DNA from: Bradyrhizobium sp. SZCCT0231
GTDB lineage: Bacteria; Pseudomonadota; Alphaproteobacteria; Rhizobiales; Xanthobacteraceae
DNA length: 64,000 bases
Direction: 5' to 3'
Assembly (NCBI RefSeq): GCF_018130245.1
Contig: NZ_JAFCKP010000001.1
Coordinates: 124,001-188,000 of the forward strand
Part shown: in pieces, positions 42,574-51,362 of the stretch
Layout of the letters: every line of letters starts with the position of its first letter
Numbering within the stretch: position 1 is the first letter of the stretch
Translations under genes and position numbers: made by a program
The notes under the pieces: model-generated
Told to the model about the DNA's origin: nothing
What the model saw: the letters and a program-made list of their open reading frames with translations, nothing else
Database searches by the model: none

Positions 42574-43232
42574 GCGTTGGCGCCTTGCCTTGTGGCGGCC
42601 CGGTCGTGTTCGCGCTCGCCGGCTTCGCGGGACGCGACGAGTCCTGGACCTGCCGCGGTGTCCGGATCGGCGCCGATCAGCTGCGCATGCTGCGTGACGT
42701 TGCCCACGATCGCCCGTCCACCGTCCTGCACCGACAGGTTCTGCACGGTGATCGAGCGCGCGTCGCTGTTGCGGTGGCGATTCAGCGCCTCGACCTGGGC
42801 GGCGAAGGTGCGGGAGAGCCGGGTCAGTGCGCGGGTGACGCTCTCCTGCTGCGGCAGACCGTCGGTGCAGGCGAGTCGGCAGGCGCAACGCATCGCCGCC
42901 ATGTGAACCGACACCATCTGGGACGCCAGCATGGCCTCGATGGAATCCTTCGGCGCGATGCTCCTGATGGTCGAGATCATGAAGGCGAGGTTGGCTTCGT
43001 CGGGCTTCTGTCCGATCACGCTCGCCTTGACCAATTGCCTCAGCATGCCGTGCATCGCGTCGCGGTCGACGGCACCGAGCGCCTCGGCCAGCAACCGCTC
43101 GCCGGCCTGCGGGTCCGGATGGCTGATCGCAATGCGGCGCTTGTAGAGCTTGACCCGCGGGCTCACGGCGGGCCCGCTGCGATGGCTTGCCGTGAGCGGC
43201 GAGGTGATGTGGCGTTCGAGAGCTGTCGTCAT
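42570..43232 (-). CDS. Conserved protein of unknown function paired with HGGXG protein
   Basis: A 220-residue soluble protein: MTTALERHITSPLTASHRSG, then a helical core (AMHGMLRQLVKASVIGQKPD, EANLAFMISTIRSIAPKDSI, AMLASQMVSVHMAAMRCACR) and ITVQNLSVQDGGRAIVGNVT near residue 175. The start ATG is at 43232; the longer frame upstream has no similar character. It couples to the HGGXG gene through an ATGA overlap. Pairs of this type appear repeatedly in Bradyrhizobium but are uncharacterised. Confidence 0.75.
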   Translation of the reverse strand: MTTALERHITSPLTASHRSGPAVSPRVKLYKRRIAISHPDPQAGERLLAEALGAVDRDAMHGMLRQLVKASVIGQKPDEANLAFMISTIRSIAPKDSIEAMLASQMVSVHMAAMRCACRLACTDGLPQQESVTRALTRLSRTFAAQVEALNRHRNSDARSITVQNLSVQDGGRAIVGNVTQHAQLIGADPDTAAGPGLVASREAGEREHDRAATRQGANA

Positions 43233-43660
43233 GTGCTGTGTCCTTTGACGGCGCAGGCGCGAGCGAGCGTTCGCTGCTGCGCGCGAATGCGAATTTCGGA
43301 ATGTCGATGAAGGGTTTACGCGCAACCGCGTCGGGGCGGCTGCGGTCGGGCAGGCCGTGACGCTCACGATTGTTGCGATGATGCCATCATGCCACTGTTT
43401 TGCCCGACGAGTCAAAATCGATTTCGTAAATCCGAAAAATTCTTTTCCCTGCGCAAGTCCTTGTTCCGACAGGGGGCCGGCTACTGTGCATGGGGTTGTT
43501 TTCGCACTTTTTGTTTGGAAGCGGCGCGCACGTGCCGTGCGGCGGAATGCCGGCGCCCGAACGCGATTGCGAAATCCGGCACGGCCGCTAATCATGATCT
43601 TCGAAGGCGTCGCACCAACAAACATGCACAAGCGGCGCCAAGAGGTCTGGGAGAGAACGA

Positions 43661-44644
43661 ATGCAACGAACCGCCCGCCTGCTGGCAGTCATCGCCGGAT
43701 TGTGCGCTTCGGTGCCGGCGACAGAGGCGCTCGCGCAGAAATACCCGTCGCGGCCGGTCAAGGTCATGGTCGGCTTCAGCGCGGGCGGTCCGGTCGACGT
43801 CGTCGCGCGCATCATTGGCGATCGCCTCGGTAACAAGCTCGGCCAGCCCTTCGTGGTCGAGAACCGTGCCGGCGCCAACGGCATGATCGCCGCCGAAGGC
43901 GTCGCGCGCGCCGATGCGGACGGCTACACCATGCTCGCCTGCAACTCGTCGACGATCACGCTCAACAAGACGCTGTTCAAGGAGATCCGCTACGATCCGC
44001 AAGTCGACTTTGCGCCGCTCACCACGGTCGTGTCGGCCCCGCTCGTCCTCGTCGTCAATCCCGAGAATCCCAAGACGGCGAACATCAAGTCGGTGGCCGA
44101 TCTCGTCGCTGCCGCAAAGGCCGCGCCCGGCGCGCTCGCCTACGGCTCCGGCGGCAACGGCAACCTCGCCCATCTCGCCATGGAGCTGCTCAGCCAGAAG
44201 GCCGGCATCAAGCTGATCCACGTGCCCTATCGCGGCGGTTCGGCCGCCGAGGTCGGCATCCTCGCGCAGGAGGTGCTGGCGGTGTTCGATCCGCTCTCCG
44301 CCGTGCCACTGGTGAAGGCCGGCAAGCTGCGCGCGCTGGCGGTGTCGTCGGCCGAGCGGTTGCCGGCGCTGCCCGACGTGCCGACCGTGGCGGAAGCAGG
44401 TTATCCCGGCTTCGACATCTCGTTCTGGGTCGGCTTCTTCATGCCGAAGGCGACGCCCGCGCCGATCCTGGAGACGCTGCACCGGGAGATCGTCACTGCC
44501 GCCAAGGATCCGGCGGTCGCGGAGAAGCTCGGCTCGCAGGGTGTCGTCAGCGTGCTCAGCCAGACCGACTACGCCGCGAAGATCGCGAAGGAGACCAAGG
44601 AGCTCGCCGAGGTGGTCGCGGCCGCGAACATCAAGGCGGAGTGA
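43661..44644 (+). CDS. Bug-family tripartite tricarboxylate transporter substrate-binding protein
   Basis: A 327-residue periplasmic binding protein: a signal peptide with cleavage near ALA-QKYPSR, then the Bug start YPSRPVKVMVGFSAGGPVDV, PFVVENRAGANGMIAAEGVA, and VPYRGGSAAEVGILAQEVLA. Members bind small carboxylates such as tricarboxylates, nicotinate or aromatic acids. No TctAB membrane genes are adjacent, which is common because Bug genes are often orphaned. Ligand unknown. Confidence 0.92.
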   Translation: MQRTARLLAVIAGLCASVPATEALAQKYPSRPVKVMVGFSAGGPVDVVARIIGDRLGNKLGQPFVVENRAGANGMIAAEGVARADADGYTMLACNSSTITLNKTLFKEIRYDPQVDFAPLTTVVSAPLVLVVNPENPKTANIKSVADLVAAAKAAPGALAYGSGGNGNLAHLAMELLSQKAGIKLIHVPYRGGSAAEVGILAQEVLAVFDPLSAVPLVKAGKLRALAVSSAERLPALPDVPTVAEAGYPGFDISFWVGFFMPKATPAPILETLHREIVTAAKDPAVAEKLGSQGVVSVLSQTDYAAKIAKETKELAEVVAAANIKAE

Positions 44645-44668
44645 GGCGCGGCCGGCGAGCGCGACGCG

Positions 44669-45127
44669 CTATCCGCCGATCAGCTGCTCCAGCCGATCGA
44701 GCAGCGGACGCTGTCCCGCATTGATCTTCTCCTGTGCCGCGTCGAGGGTGAACCATTCGGCGCGGTCGACTTCCGGAAAGGCCTGCCGCTTGCCGCTGCG
44801 CGGCGGCCATTCCATCTCGAACGTGTTGCTGCGAATGCTGCGCACGTCGATGTCGAGCTCTGCCGCGAACGCGGTGACGAGCTTGCCCCCGCGCTGCCTG
44901 ACCTCGCCAAGCGGGCTCAGCGGCACGGACAGCTCAAGCCCGAGCTCCTCGGCGAACTCGCGTCGCGCGGCACCCTCTGCGTCTTCTCCGTCCGCGTACT
45001 CGCCCTTCGGGATCGACCATGCGCGGGAATCCTTGTTGCGCCAGAACGGCCCGCCGGGATGGACGAGGAGCACCTCGATGTTCCGTCGCTTGCGATAGGC
45101 GATGATCCCGGCACTCTTCGATGGCAT
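44669..45127 (-). CDS. Nudix hydrolase
   Basis: A 152-residue protein with a complete Nudix box GEYADGEDAEGAARREFAEE (followed by LG) at about residues 42-63, which fits G-x5-E-x7-REU-x-EE-x-G. The N-terminus MPSKSAGIIAYRKRRNIEVL starts the fold directly. Likely hydrolyses a nucleoside diphosphate derivative or inorganic polyphosphate linkage in the cytoplasm; the substrate is not predictable. It lies downstream of the 95-residue hypothetical gene, separated by a hairpin. Confidence 0.9.
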   Translation of the reverse strand: MPSKSAGIIAYRKRRNIEVLLVHPGGPFWRNKDSRAWSIPKGEYADGEDAEGAARREFAEELGLELSVPLSPLGEVRQRGGKLVTAFAAELDIDVRSIRSNTFEMEWPPRSGKRQAFPEVDRAEWFTLDAAQEKINAGQRPLLDRLEQLIGG

Positions 45128-45234
45128 TGCAGGTTCCGTGCAGGCGTGGGCGGCAGCCTATTGGTTCGGGAAAATACCGGAACAGAGCGAGCCGCGCGAG
45201 CGTCGGGTGATCGAGAGATCGACTAGACGATCGA

Positions 45235-45266
45235 GATCGGAGCCGCGCAAGCGAGCGGCTCCGATC
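45235..45266 (-). terminator. Hairpin downstream of the 95-residue hypothetical gene
   Basis: GATCGGAGCCGC (45235-45246) pairs with GCGGCTCCGATC (45255-45266) over an 8-base loop. It lies after the stop of the minus-strand gene ending at 45295 and before the Nudix gene. No T-run, so terminator function is tentative. Confidence 0.5.
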
Positions 45267-45294
45267 ACTAACCGGACGGGTGGCCGGTCGGCGC

Positions 45295-45582
45295 TTACGC
45301 CTTGGGAGAATCCTTGGGAAAATCCTTGCGCATCGCGATCTCGGCGGCATCGCCGGGCGACAGCACGGTCTGGTCGAAGGCGGCCTGCGGCTTCGTCATG
45401 ATGTCGTAGAGCGAGATGCCCTTGATCGGCTTGCCCATGAGCTCACGGACACAGTCGGCGAGCGTCCCGTTGTAGACGAGATAGGGCGGGCCTCGATCCT
45501 TCTGCCTCTCGCCTTTGAGCGACGGCCACTTCTTCAGCTCGGCCGGCGCGTCATAGGCGATCGGCGATCCCTCTTTGAACAT
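45295..45582 (-). CDS. Conserved hypothetical protein
   Basis: A 95-residue soluble protein: MFKEGSPIAYDAPAELKKWP at the start, PPYLVYNGTLADCVRELMGK and GISLYDIMTKPQAAFDQTVL in the middle. Proteins with this pattern occur in Bradyrhizobium and relatives without known function. It appears to be a monocistronic gene ending in a hairpin. Confidence 0.75.
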   Translation of the reverse strand: MFKEGSPIAYDAPAELKKWPSLKGERQKDRGPPYLVYNGTLADCVRELMGKPIKGISLYDIMTKPQAAFDQTVLSPGDAAEIAMRKDFPKDSPKA

Positions 45583-45659
45583 GCGCTTGGTCCCGGTGGC
45601 TTGGATCGCCGGGAAACCTACAGCCGCCGGGTAAACACCCGTTAAAGAATTAGTTCAAA

Positions 45660-46517
45660 TCAGCCGGCAACAAAGGCGAGCAGGGTGCCGTTGGCCTTGG
45701 CCGGCGGCACGCAGATCGCAGCCCCGCTCCGCACGGCGGCTGAACCCAGCGCCTTTTCCGTCGCCGCGAGATCGCCGCTGACCAGCACCAGCGCGGCCCC
45801 GCCGCGCTCGGAGAGTCCCGCGAGCGGCACGCCGGGATAGCGCTTGGCGAGCTGGTCCAGCGTCAGATAGACGAAGTCGGCGCGATCGCCGCCGGAGAGC
45901 ACCGTAACGGCGCCGTCGGCGTCGGTCGTCGGCTCGCGGTCGATGATCCGGCCGAGATGCACGGCCTCCTGCGCCGGCTCGGGCGTGGCGATCAGCGTCT
46001 GCCTGATCCGCTTGGCCGCATTGGCGTGGGTCATCAACTCGGGAATCCACACGGTCTCGCGGGTTTTGTGCTGACACGCAAAAATGCGCACGCCGCCCGG
46101 CGCTTCCGCGGTCGGCCACATGAAGGTGCGGAATTTCGCCGCCGAGACCGTGCCGTTTGGCAGCGTCACGGGACGTTCGAAATCGGTCGGGCCGATCGGC
46201 TCCAGGCCCCGTGCACGAATCTCCTCGGCGCCGGCGGCGGAATCGACTGCGGTGAAGGCGATGCGCTCGATGCCTTCGCCGCGCTTGTCGAGGAAGGCGC
46301 GCGCCGGCGCATTGAGCTCGGTCGCAGCGAGCACGCCGAGCAGCTCCATATAATCGGGGTCGAACATGATGGTGTAGTTGCCCGTGCCCATGTGGACGCT
46401 GTGGGTGCCGCGCGGGGAGATAGTGAAGCCGAGTTGCCGATAATTCTCGGCGGCCTTGTCGAGGTCCTTCACCATGACCACGGCGTGGTCGATACCGATG
46501 ATGTTCTTGAGGGCCAC
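45660..46517 (-). CDS. VOC-superfamily protein with two glyoxalase-like halves
   Basis: A 285-residue cytoplasmic protein. The first half starts IIGIDHAVVMVKDLDKAAEN with the metal-ligand histidine position of vicinal-oxygen-chelate proteins, and continues YTIMFDPDYMELLGVL. The second half has the VYLTLDQLAKRYPGVPLAGL segment. This glyoxalase-like layout is shared with enzymes acting on aromatic or dicarbonyl compounds, but substrate and reaction are not known. It is a single gene facing the PuuD gene from downstream on the same strand (145-bp gap). Confidence 0.85.
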   Translation of the reverse strand: MALKNIIGIDHAVVMVKDLDKAAENYRQLGFTISPRGTHSVHMGTGNYTIMFDPDYMELLGVLAATELNAPARAFLDKRGEGIERIAFTAVDSAAGAEEIRARGLEPIGPTDFERPVTLPNGTVSAAKFRTFMWPTAEAPGGVRIFACQHKTRETVWIPELMTHANAAKRIRQTLIATPEPAQEAVHLGRIIDREPTTDADGAVTVLSGGDRADFVYLTLDQLAKRYPGVPLAGLSERGGAALVLVSGDLAATEKALGSAAVRSGAAICVPPAKANGTLLAFVAG

Positions 46518-46661
46518 TGTTCTTCCCCGATTTTCAAGCTGACTTTGGGCCGCGCCGGCGGCTGCCGGTCATGTCTACGCCGGATAGGCGGCCAAGTCAT
46601 TTTCAATTCAGCGCTGGAGGCGGAATTTCATTCCGCGCAAGGCATCCTCGTGCGGCGCACG

Positions 46662-47879
46662 TCAGCGCGCCTGCTCGATATAGGCGGCGAGGATTGCGCG
46701 CTCCTCGCTGGTCATCTCGGTGATGTTGCCCGGCGGCATGGCATTGGACCAGGCGGCCGCACGCCCGATCAGGCGGATGTTGCGATGGATGTGCTCGGGC
46801 GCGTCGAGCAGGATGCCTTTCGGGGCGGTCACGATGCCGGCCCAGACCGGCTCGGCCGCGTGGCACATGCTGCAGCGGGAGATCACGATCTCCTCCACAT
46901 TGGCGCGCGTCGGCGGCATCGACAATGCCCCCGTCTTCACCTCGCGCGGGCCGGCGGCGGAGAGGAACAGGATCGCGATCACGCCCACGGCCGCCACGCC
47001 CCACACCCACCACGGCGAGTTGCGCCCGGCATGGCGCTCGTTGAAGAAGTGGCGGATCACCGGCCCCAGCGCCAGGATGATCGCGACGATGATCCAGTTG
47101 AAGCGCGTGGCGTAGAGCAGGGGATAATGGTTGCTGATCATCAGCACGACCACGGGGAGCGTCAGATAGTTGTTGTGGACCGAGCGTTCCTTGCTGGCCT
47201 TGCCGAGTCTTGGATCGGGAGCCCGGCCCGCGATGAGGCTGGCCACGATCTTTTTCTGGTTCGGGATGATCAGCGCGAAGACATTAGCCACCATGATGGT
47301 GCCGATGATCGCGCCGATCTGGTTGAAGGCGCCGCGTCCGCTCAGCACATGGGTGAAGGCGTAAGTGAGCGCGACCAGGAACAGATAGCCGCCGACGGCA
47401 AAGGGCAGCTCGCGCTGCGCGAGCCCGGTGCGGCAGGCGGCTTCATAGAGCAGCCACGCCAGCGCCAGGCTGCAGAGGCTGAACAGGCCGGCCTGAAATG
47501 GCGTGAGGTCGAGGATCGACTTGTCGACCAGGAACAGATCGGCCTCGAGATAGTACACCACCACCATCAATGCGAAACCGGACAGCCAGGTGGTGTAGGC
47601 TTCCCATTTGAACCAGGTCAGCTCGTCCGGCATTTGGCTCGGGGCCACCAGGTATTTCATGATCCGGTAGAAGCCACCGCCATGGACCTGCCAGGCTTCG
47701 CCCTGCACGCCATCAGGCAGATCGCCTCTAGGCCTGAGGCTGAGATCGAGGGCGATGAAATAGAAGGAACTGCCGATCCAGGCGATCGCGGCCACCACGT
47801 GCAGCCAGCGCAGCAGCAGGCTCGCCCATTCCGATATGACGGATCCCCACATGATCTTCCCATCAGTCGCGACAGCCAT
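46662..47879 (-). CDS. puuD: Membrane-bound urate oxidase, PuuD-like, with cytochrome c domain
   Basis: A 405-residue inner-membrane protein: LLLRWLHVVAAIAWIGSSFY begins the urate oxidase N domain, with further helices to about residue 300 (GAIIGTIMVANVFALIIPNQ), then a C-terminal class I cytochrome c domain with haem site CSMCH near residue 336. PuuD-type proteins oxidise urate and pass electrons to the respiratory chain. The start at ATG 47879 has GAGG eight bases upstream; ATG 47852 is possible. No other purine-catabolism genes are adjacent in the window. Confidence 0.9.
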   Translation of the reverse strand: MAVATDGKIMWGSVISEWASLLLRWLHVVAAIAWIGSSFYFIALDLSLRPRGDLPDGVQGEAWQVHGGGFYRIMKYLVAPSQMPDELTWFKWEAYTTWLSGFALMVVVYYLEADLFLVDKSILDLTPFQAGLFSLCSLALAWLLYEAACRTGLAQRELPFAVGGYLFLVALTYAFTHVLSGRGAFNQIGAIIGTIMVANVFALIIPNQKKIVASLIAGRAPDPRLGKASKERSVHNNYLTLPVVVLMISNHYPLLYATRFNWIIVAIILALGPVIRHFFNERHAGRNSPWWVWGVAAVGVIAILFLSAAGPREVKTGALSMPPTRANVEEIVISRCSMCHAAEPVWAGIVTAPKGILLDAPEHIHRNIRLIGRAAAWSNAMPPGNITEMTSEERAILAAYIEQAR

Positions 47880-48090
47880 GCCGCAAGCCTCGATGACCGC
47901 GACCGGCCGTCGTCGCCCTCGCAATGTGTCGCACCGATCAGCTGCGTTTTCCAGTATGATGGGCTGCAGCTGATGCACATCGTGCGGGCATGAGCTGATG
48001 TGGGATTCGGCAGGCGTCGGACCTGCTGCAGACCATTTGCGGGTGATCGGCGTTGACGCGCGACCTTTGCAAGGCGAGGAGAAAGACGAC

Positions 48091-49428
48091 GTGGGCAACA
48101 GGATATCGTTCGTGGCGATGCTCGCAGGGCTGCCGGTCGCAGTTGCGGCCGGCGCGCAGGCCGAGCCGGTGCTGCAAGGCAAGGACGCCTATGGCGATTG
48201 GCGGGCCGACAAGCCCGGCACGGTCAGGCTGATCCGGCCGCAGGATCTGGTCAGGCCCGGCGCCACGCGGTCGGTTGCGAGCTCGTCACGCGTGGTGCCG
48301 CGCCCGCCGGAGGCCGCGCTCCAGGTGCCGGCCGGATTCAAGATCGAGCTGTTCGCCGAGGGCCTGCGCGCGCCGCGCATCGTGAGGGTTGCGCCGAATG
48401 GCGATATCTTCGTCGCGGAAACGCGGGCGGGCACCCTCCGCGTGCTTCGTGCTGGAGAGGGCGGCAAGGTCGCGACCAATGAGGTCTATGCGAGCGGTTT
48501 GCGGCAGCCATTCGGCATCGCCTTCTTTCCGAACGGCGACGATCCGCAATGGATCTACATCGCCAACACCGACAGCGTCGTCCGCTTCCCCTATCAGGCC
48601 GGTGATCTCAAGGCGCGTGGCAAGGTGGAGACGATCGTGGCGAGCCTGCCGCATGACGGCGGCCATTCCACCCGCGATATCGCCTTCACGCCCGACAACA
48701 AGCGCATGCTGGTGTCGGTGGGGTCGCTCAGCAACGTCGCCGAAGGCATGGGCACGCCGCCGGGCGGGATGGAGGCGTGGGCGAAAGCGCAACCGCTTGG
48801 CGCAACATGGGCCAGCGAGCTCGAGCGCGCCGCGGTGCTGGCCTTCAATCCCGACGGCAAGGAGCGGAAGATCTACGCCACCGGCCTCCGCAACTGCGTC
48901 GGCCTCGCAATCCAGCCGCAGACCGGCCTGCCCTGGTGCTCGACCAACGAGCGCGACGGCCTCGGCGACGACCTCGTGCCCGACTACGTCACCAGCGTGA
49001 AGGAGGGCGCGTTCTACGGCTGGCCGTGGTTCTACATCGGCGGCAACGAGGACCCGCGCCACGCCGGCGCGCGGCCCGATCTCAAGGACAAGGTGACAGT
49101 GCCCGACGTGCTGATCCAGCCGCACTCGGCCTCGCTCGGCATGACCTTCTACCAGGGCCTGCAGTTTCCGTCCGAATACCAGGGCGACGCCTTCGCCGCC
49201 GAGCACGGCTCGTGGAACCGGTCGAAGCGCACCGGCTACAAGGTCATCCGCATCAAGATGAAGGACGGCAGGCCGACCGGGGAGTACGAGGATTTCGTCA
49301 CGGGGTTCGTGGTGAGCGACTCGGAGGTGTGGGGGCGTCCGGTCGGCATCGCCGTGGCCAAGGATGGATCGCTGCTGGTGTCGGAAGATGGCAACGGCAC
49401 GATCTGGCGGGTGACGAGCGTGCGCTGA
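48091..49428 (+). CDS. Exported sorbosone dehydrogenase-like PQQ-type glucose/sugar dehydrogenase
   Basis: A 445-residue periplasmic beta-propeller protein. GTG 48091 follows AGGAG and gives a signal peptide MGNRISFVAMLAGLPVAVAA with cleavage after AQA; a longer frame lacks these. The propeller includes LRAPRIVRVAPNGDIFVAET, ASGLRQPFGIAFFPNGD, PHDGGHSTRDIAFTPDNKRM, and FAAEHGSWNRSKRTGYKVIR. This is the L-sorbosone dehydrogenase/GDH-B group that oxidises sugars with PQQ. No PQQ synthesis genes are in the window. It is divergent from PuuD. Confidence 0.88.
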   Translation: MGNRISFVAMLAGLPVAVAAGAQAEPVLQGKDAYGDWRADKPGTVRLIRPQDLVRPGATRSVASSSRVVPRPPEAALQVPAGFKIELFAEGLRAPRIVRVAPNGDIFVAETRAGTLRVLRAGEGGKVATNEVYASGLRQPFGIAFFPNGDDPQWIYIANTDSVVRFPYQAGDLKARGKVETIVASLPHDGGHSTRDIAFTPDNKRMLVSVGSLSNVAEGMGTPPGGMEAWAKAQPLGATWASELERAAVLAFNPDGKERKIYATGLRNCVGLAIQPQTGLPWCSTNERDGLGDDLVPDYVTSVKEGAFYGWPWFYIGGNEDPRHAGARPDLKDKVTVPDVLIQPHSASLGMTFYQGLQFPSEYQGDAFAAEHGSWNRSKRTGYKVIRIKMKDGRPTGEYEDFVTGFVVSDSEVWGRPVGIAVAKDGSLLVSEDGNGTIWRVTSVR

Positions 49429-49432
49429 CTTC

Positions 49433-49464
49433 ACCCTCCCCTGGAGGGCCCTCCAGGGGAGGGT
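49433..49464. terminator. Perfect 32-bp palindrome between convergent genes
   Basis: ACCCTCCCCTGGAGGG followed by CCCTCCAGGGGAGGGT forms a perfect palindrome in the gap between the converging sorbosone dehydrogenase-like and SDR genes. It could serve both as a bidirectional transcription stop. Similar CCCTCCCC elements are dispersed repeats in this genus. Confidence 0.6.
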
Positions 49465-49482
49465 AAGAGCACCGCGCTCGCT

Positions 49483-50283
49483 TTACCCCCTCCTCACACT
49501 CGCTCCACCATCCACCGGCAGCGTCACACCCGTAATGAAGTTCGCCTCATCGCTCGCCAAAAACAGCGCGGCGTTGGCGACGTCCCATCCGGTGCCCATC
49601 TTCTTGCGCAGCGGCACCTTGCTGTCGCGTTCGGCTTCGACTTCGGCGCGGGTCTTGTGCCACTCGCGGGCGCGGGTGTCGACCGCCATCGGCGTGTTCA
49701 TCAGGCCGGGCAGGATGACGTTGGCACGGATGCCGTATTCGGCGTTCTGATAGGCGAGCTGTTCGGTGAAGGCGATCATCGCCGACTTCGTCGCCTTGTA
49801 GGCGACGTAAGGGTAGGTCGTGATCGCCGCCATAGACGAGATGTTGATGATGGCACCGCTGCGTTGCACGCGCATGATCGGGATCACCTCTTTCGCCGCC
49901 AGGATGCAGCTCTTCAAATTGATGGCAACGACGCGGTCGAACGCCTCCTCGGTCAATTGCAGCAGCTCGGCATCGCCGCCCGACAGACTGACGCCGACAT
50001 TGTTGTGCAGCACGTCGATCCGGCCCCAGCGCGACTGCGTGTCGGCAACCATCGCCTTGATGTCCGCAGCTTTGGTCACGTCGGCCTTGAAGGCCGCGGC
50101 GGTGCCATGTTTTGCGGTGATCATCGCCACCGTTTCCTGCGCCGATTCCAGATGATGGTCGACGCACAACACCTTCGCGCCCTCGCGCGCGAAGGTCAGC
50201 GCGGTGGCGCGGCCGTTGCCCATGCCTTCGCCGGGGCTTTGCCCGGCCCCGACGACGATCGCGACCTTGTCCTTCAAGCGCAT
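49483..50283 (-). CDS. Short-chain dehydrogenase/reductase
   Basis: A 266-residue NAD(P)-dependent oxidoreductase: a cofactor motif of the form VGAGQSPGEGMGNGRATALT near residue 12-31, NNVGVS near residue 95, the catalytic Ser in IINISSMA, and YVAYKATKSAM with the Tyr-x3-Lys pair. The C-terminal GVTLPVDGGASVRRG is standard. The substrate is unknown. The glycine-rich loop is a little longer than usual. Confidence 0.93.
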   Translation of the reverse strand: MRLKDKVAIVVGAGQSPGEGMGNGRATALTFAREGAKVLCVDHHLESAQETVAMITAKHGTAAAFKADVTKAADIKAMVADTQSRWGRIDVLHNNVGVSLSGGDAELLQLTEEAFDRVVAINLKSCILAAKEVIPIMRVQRSGAIINISSMAAITTYPYVAYKATKSAMIAFTEQLAYQNAEYGIRANVILPGLMNTPMAVDTRAREWHKTRAEVEAERDSKVPLRKKMGTGWDVANAALFLASDEANFITGVTLPVDGGASVRRG

Positions 50284-50528
50284 CTCGGCTCACTCCCACG
50301 CTGGTTCATTATTTTCGTGCAGATTAGCAATCGCCCCGACCGGAGAGAAGGGCGTGGCTTCTGCGTTCATGTCATTGACATCACATGGAATTGCATGTTG
50401 CGCCCGGTCCGTCGCGCATGGCTGAACCTTGCAATCCAGGAACCGTTCCGAGGTCGCAGCGTTTGCTGCGGGAGCCTTTCCCGCGCTAGGCTCAGTCCCG
50501 GGGCTTCCCAACCGCCAGTGGCTTGCCG

Positions 50529-51362
50529 ATGAATCTGCTCGATCCGCAAGGGCCCGTGGCTGCGGCCAACAGCACCATTTTGGTCGATTCCGTCTTCATC
50601 ATGCTCGTGATCGTGGTGCCGACCATTTTCGCGATTCTGGCTTTTGCCTTCTGGTTTCGCGCCTCGAATCCCAAAGCGCGTTACCAGCCTGAGTTCGTCT
50701 ATTCCGGCCGCGTTGAAATGGTGGTGTGGGCAATCCCTGCACTCACGGTCATTCTGCTCGGTGGCGTCGCCTGGATCGGCTCGCACCAGCTCGATCCGGC
50801 CGCGCCGGTGCCGGGCACCGGCAGCCCGGTGCGGATCCAGGCCGTGTCGCTCGACTGGAAATGGCTCTTCATCTATCCGGACCAGCGCATCGCCACCGTC
50901 AACACGCTGACGGTGCCCGCCGGCGCCGAACTGAACTTCCAGCTGACATCGTCGAGCGTGATGAACACGTTCTTCATCCCGCAGCTCGGCAGCATGATCT
51001 ACACCATGAACGGCATGGTGACGAAGCTGAACCTGCGCGCCGACAATGAAGGCAAGCTTCAGGGCCTGTCCGCGCATTTCTCCGGCGACGGTTTCCCCGA
51101 CATGATGTTCGACGTCAACGTGATCTCGCCGCTCGCCTTTCCGGAGTGGGTGGCGGCCACTGCGAAGACCGATGCCGTGCTCAATGCGGACAGCTACAAG
51201 AAGCTGATGCAGCAGGGCGTCGAGAAGGGCCGGCCTGTCTACCGCCTGGATGATCCCCGGCTGTTCGACCTGATCGCGACCCAGCACATTCCGCCGGGGC
51301 CCGGGCCGGAGCTCGCATCCGAAGCAGGCCGGCCGCACAGTGGAGGCCATGATGCTCGGTAA
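50529..51362 (+). CDS. cyoA: Cytochrome o ubiquinol oxidase subunit II
   Basis: A 277-residue subunit of the bo3-type quinol oxidase. Two N-terminal helices (about 17-40 and 58-80), then a periplasmic cupredoxin domain with [40 protein letters not shown] and [20 protein letters not shown]. The copper-A ligands of cytochrome c oxidases are absent, as expected for CyoA. The usual lipoprotein signal (L-x-G-C) before NLLDPQGP is missing in frame; an upstream VAC lies in another frame, so the true 5' end may be frame-disturbed or wrongly started. It is the first gene of cyoABCD, overlapping cyoB by eleven bases. Confidence 0.9.
   Translation: MNLLDPQGPVAAANSTILVDSVFIMLVIVVPTIFAILAFAFWFRASNPKARYQPEFVYSGRVEMVVWAIPALTVILLGGVAWIGSHQLDPAAPVPGTGSPVRIQAVSLDWKWLFIYPDQRIATVNTLTVPAGAELNFQLTSSSVMNTFFIPQLGSMIYTMNGMVTKLNLRADNEGKLQGLSAHFSGDGFPDMMFDVNVISPLAFPEWVAATAKTDAVLNADSYKKLMQQGVEKGRPVYRLDDPRLFDLIATQHIPPGPGPELASEAGRPHSGGHDAR

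Noticed and set aside
50366-50382. TTGACATCACATGG upstream of cyoA as a FixK-type box or strong promoter
   Set aside because: The right half does not fit (T/G)CAA, and no convincing -10 element follows the TTGACA at 17 bp.
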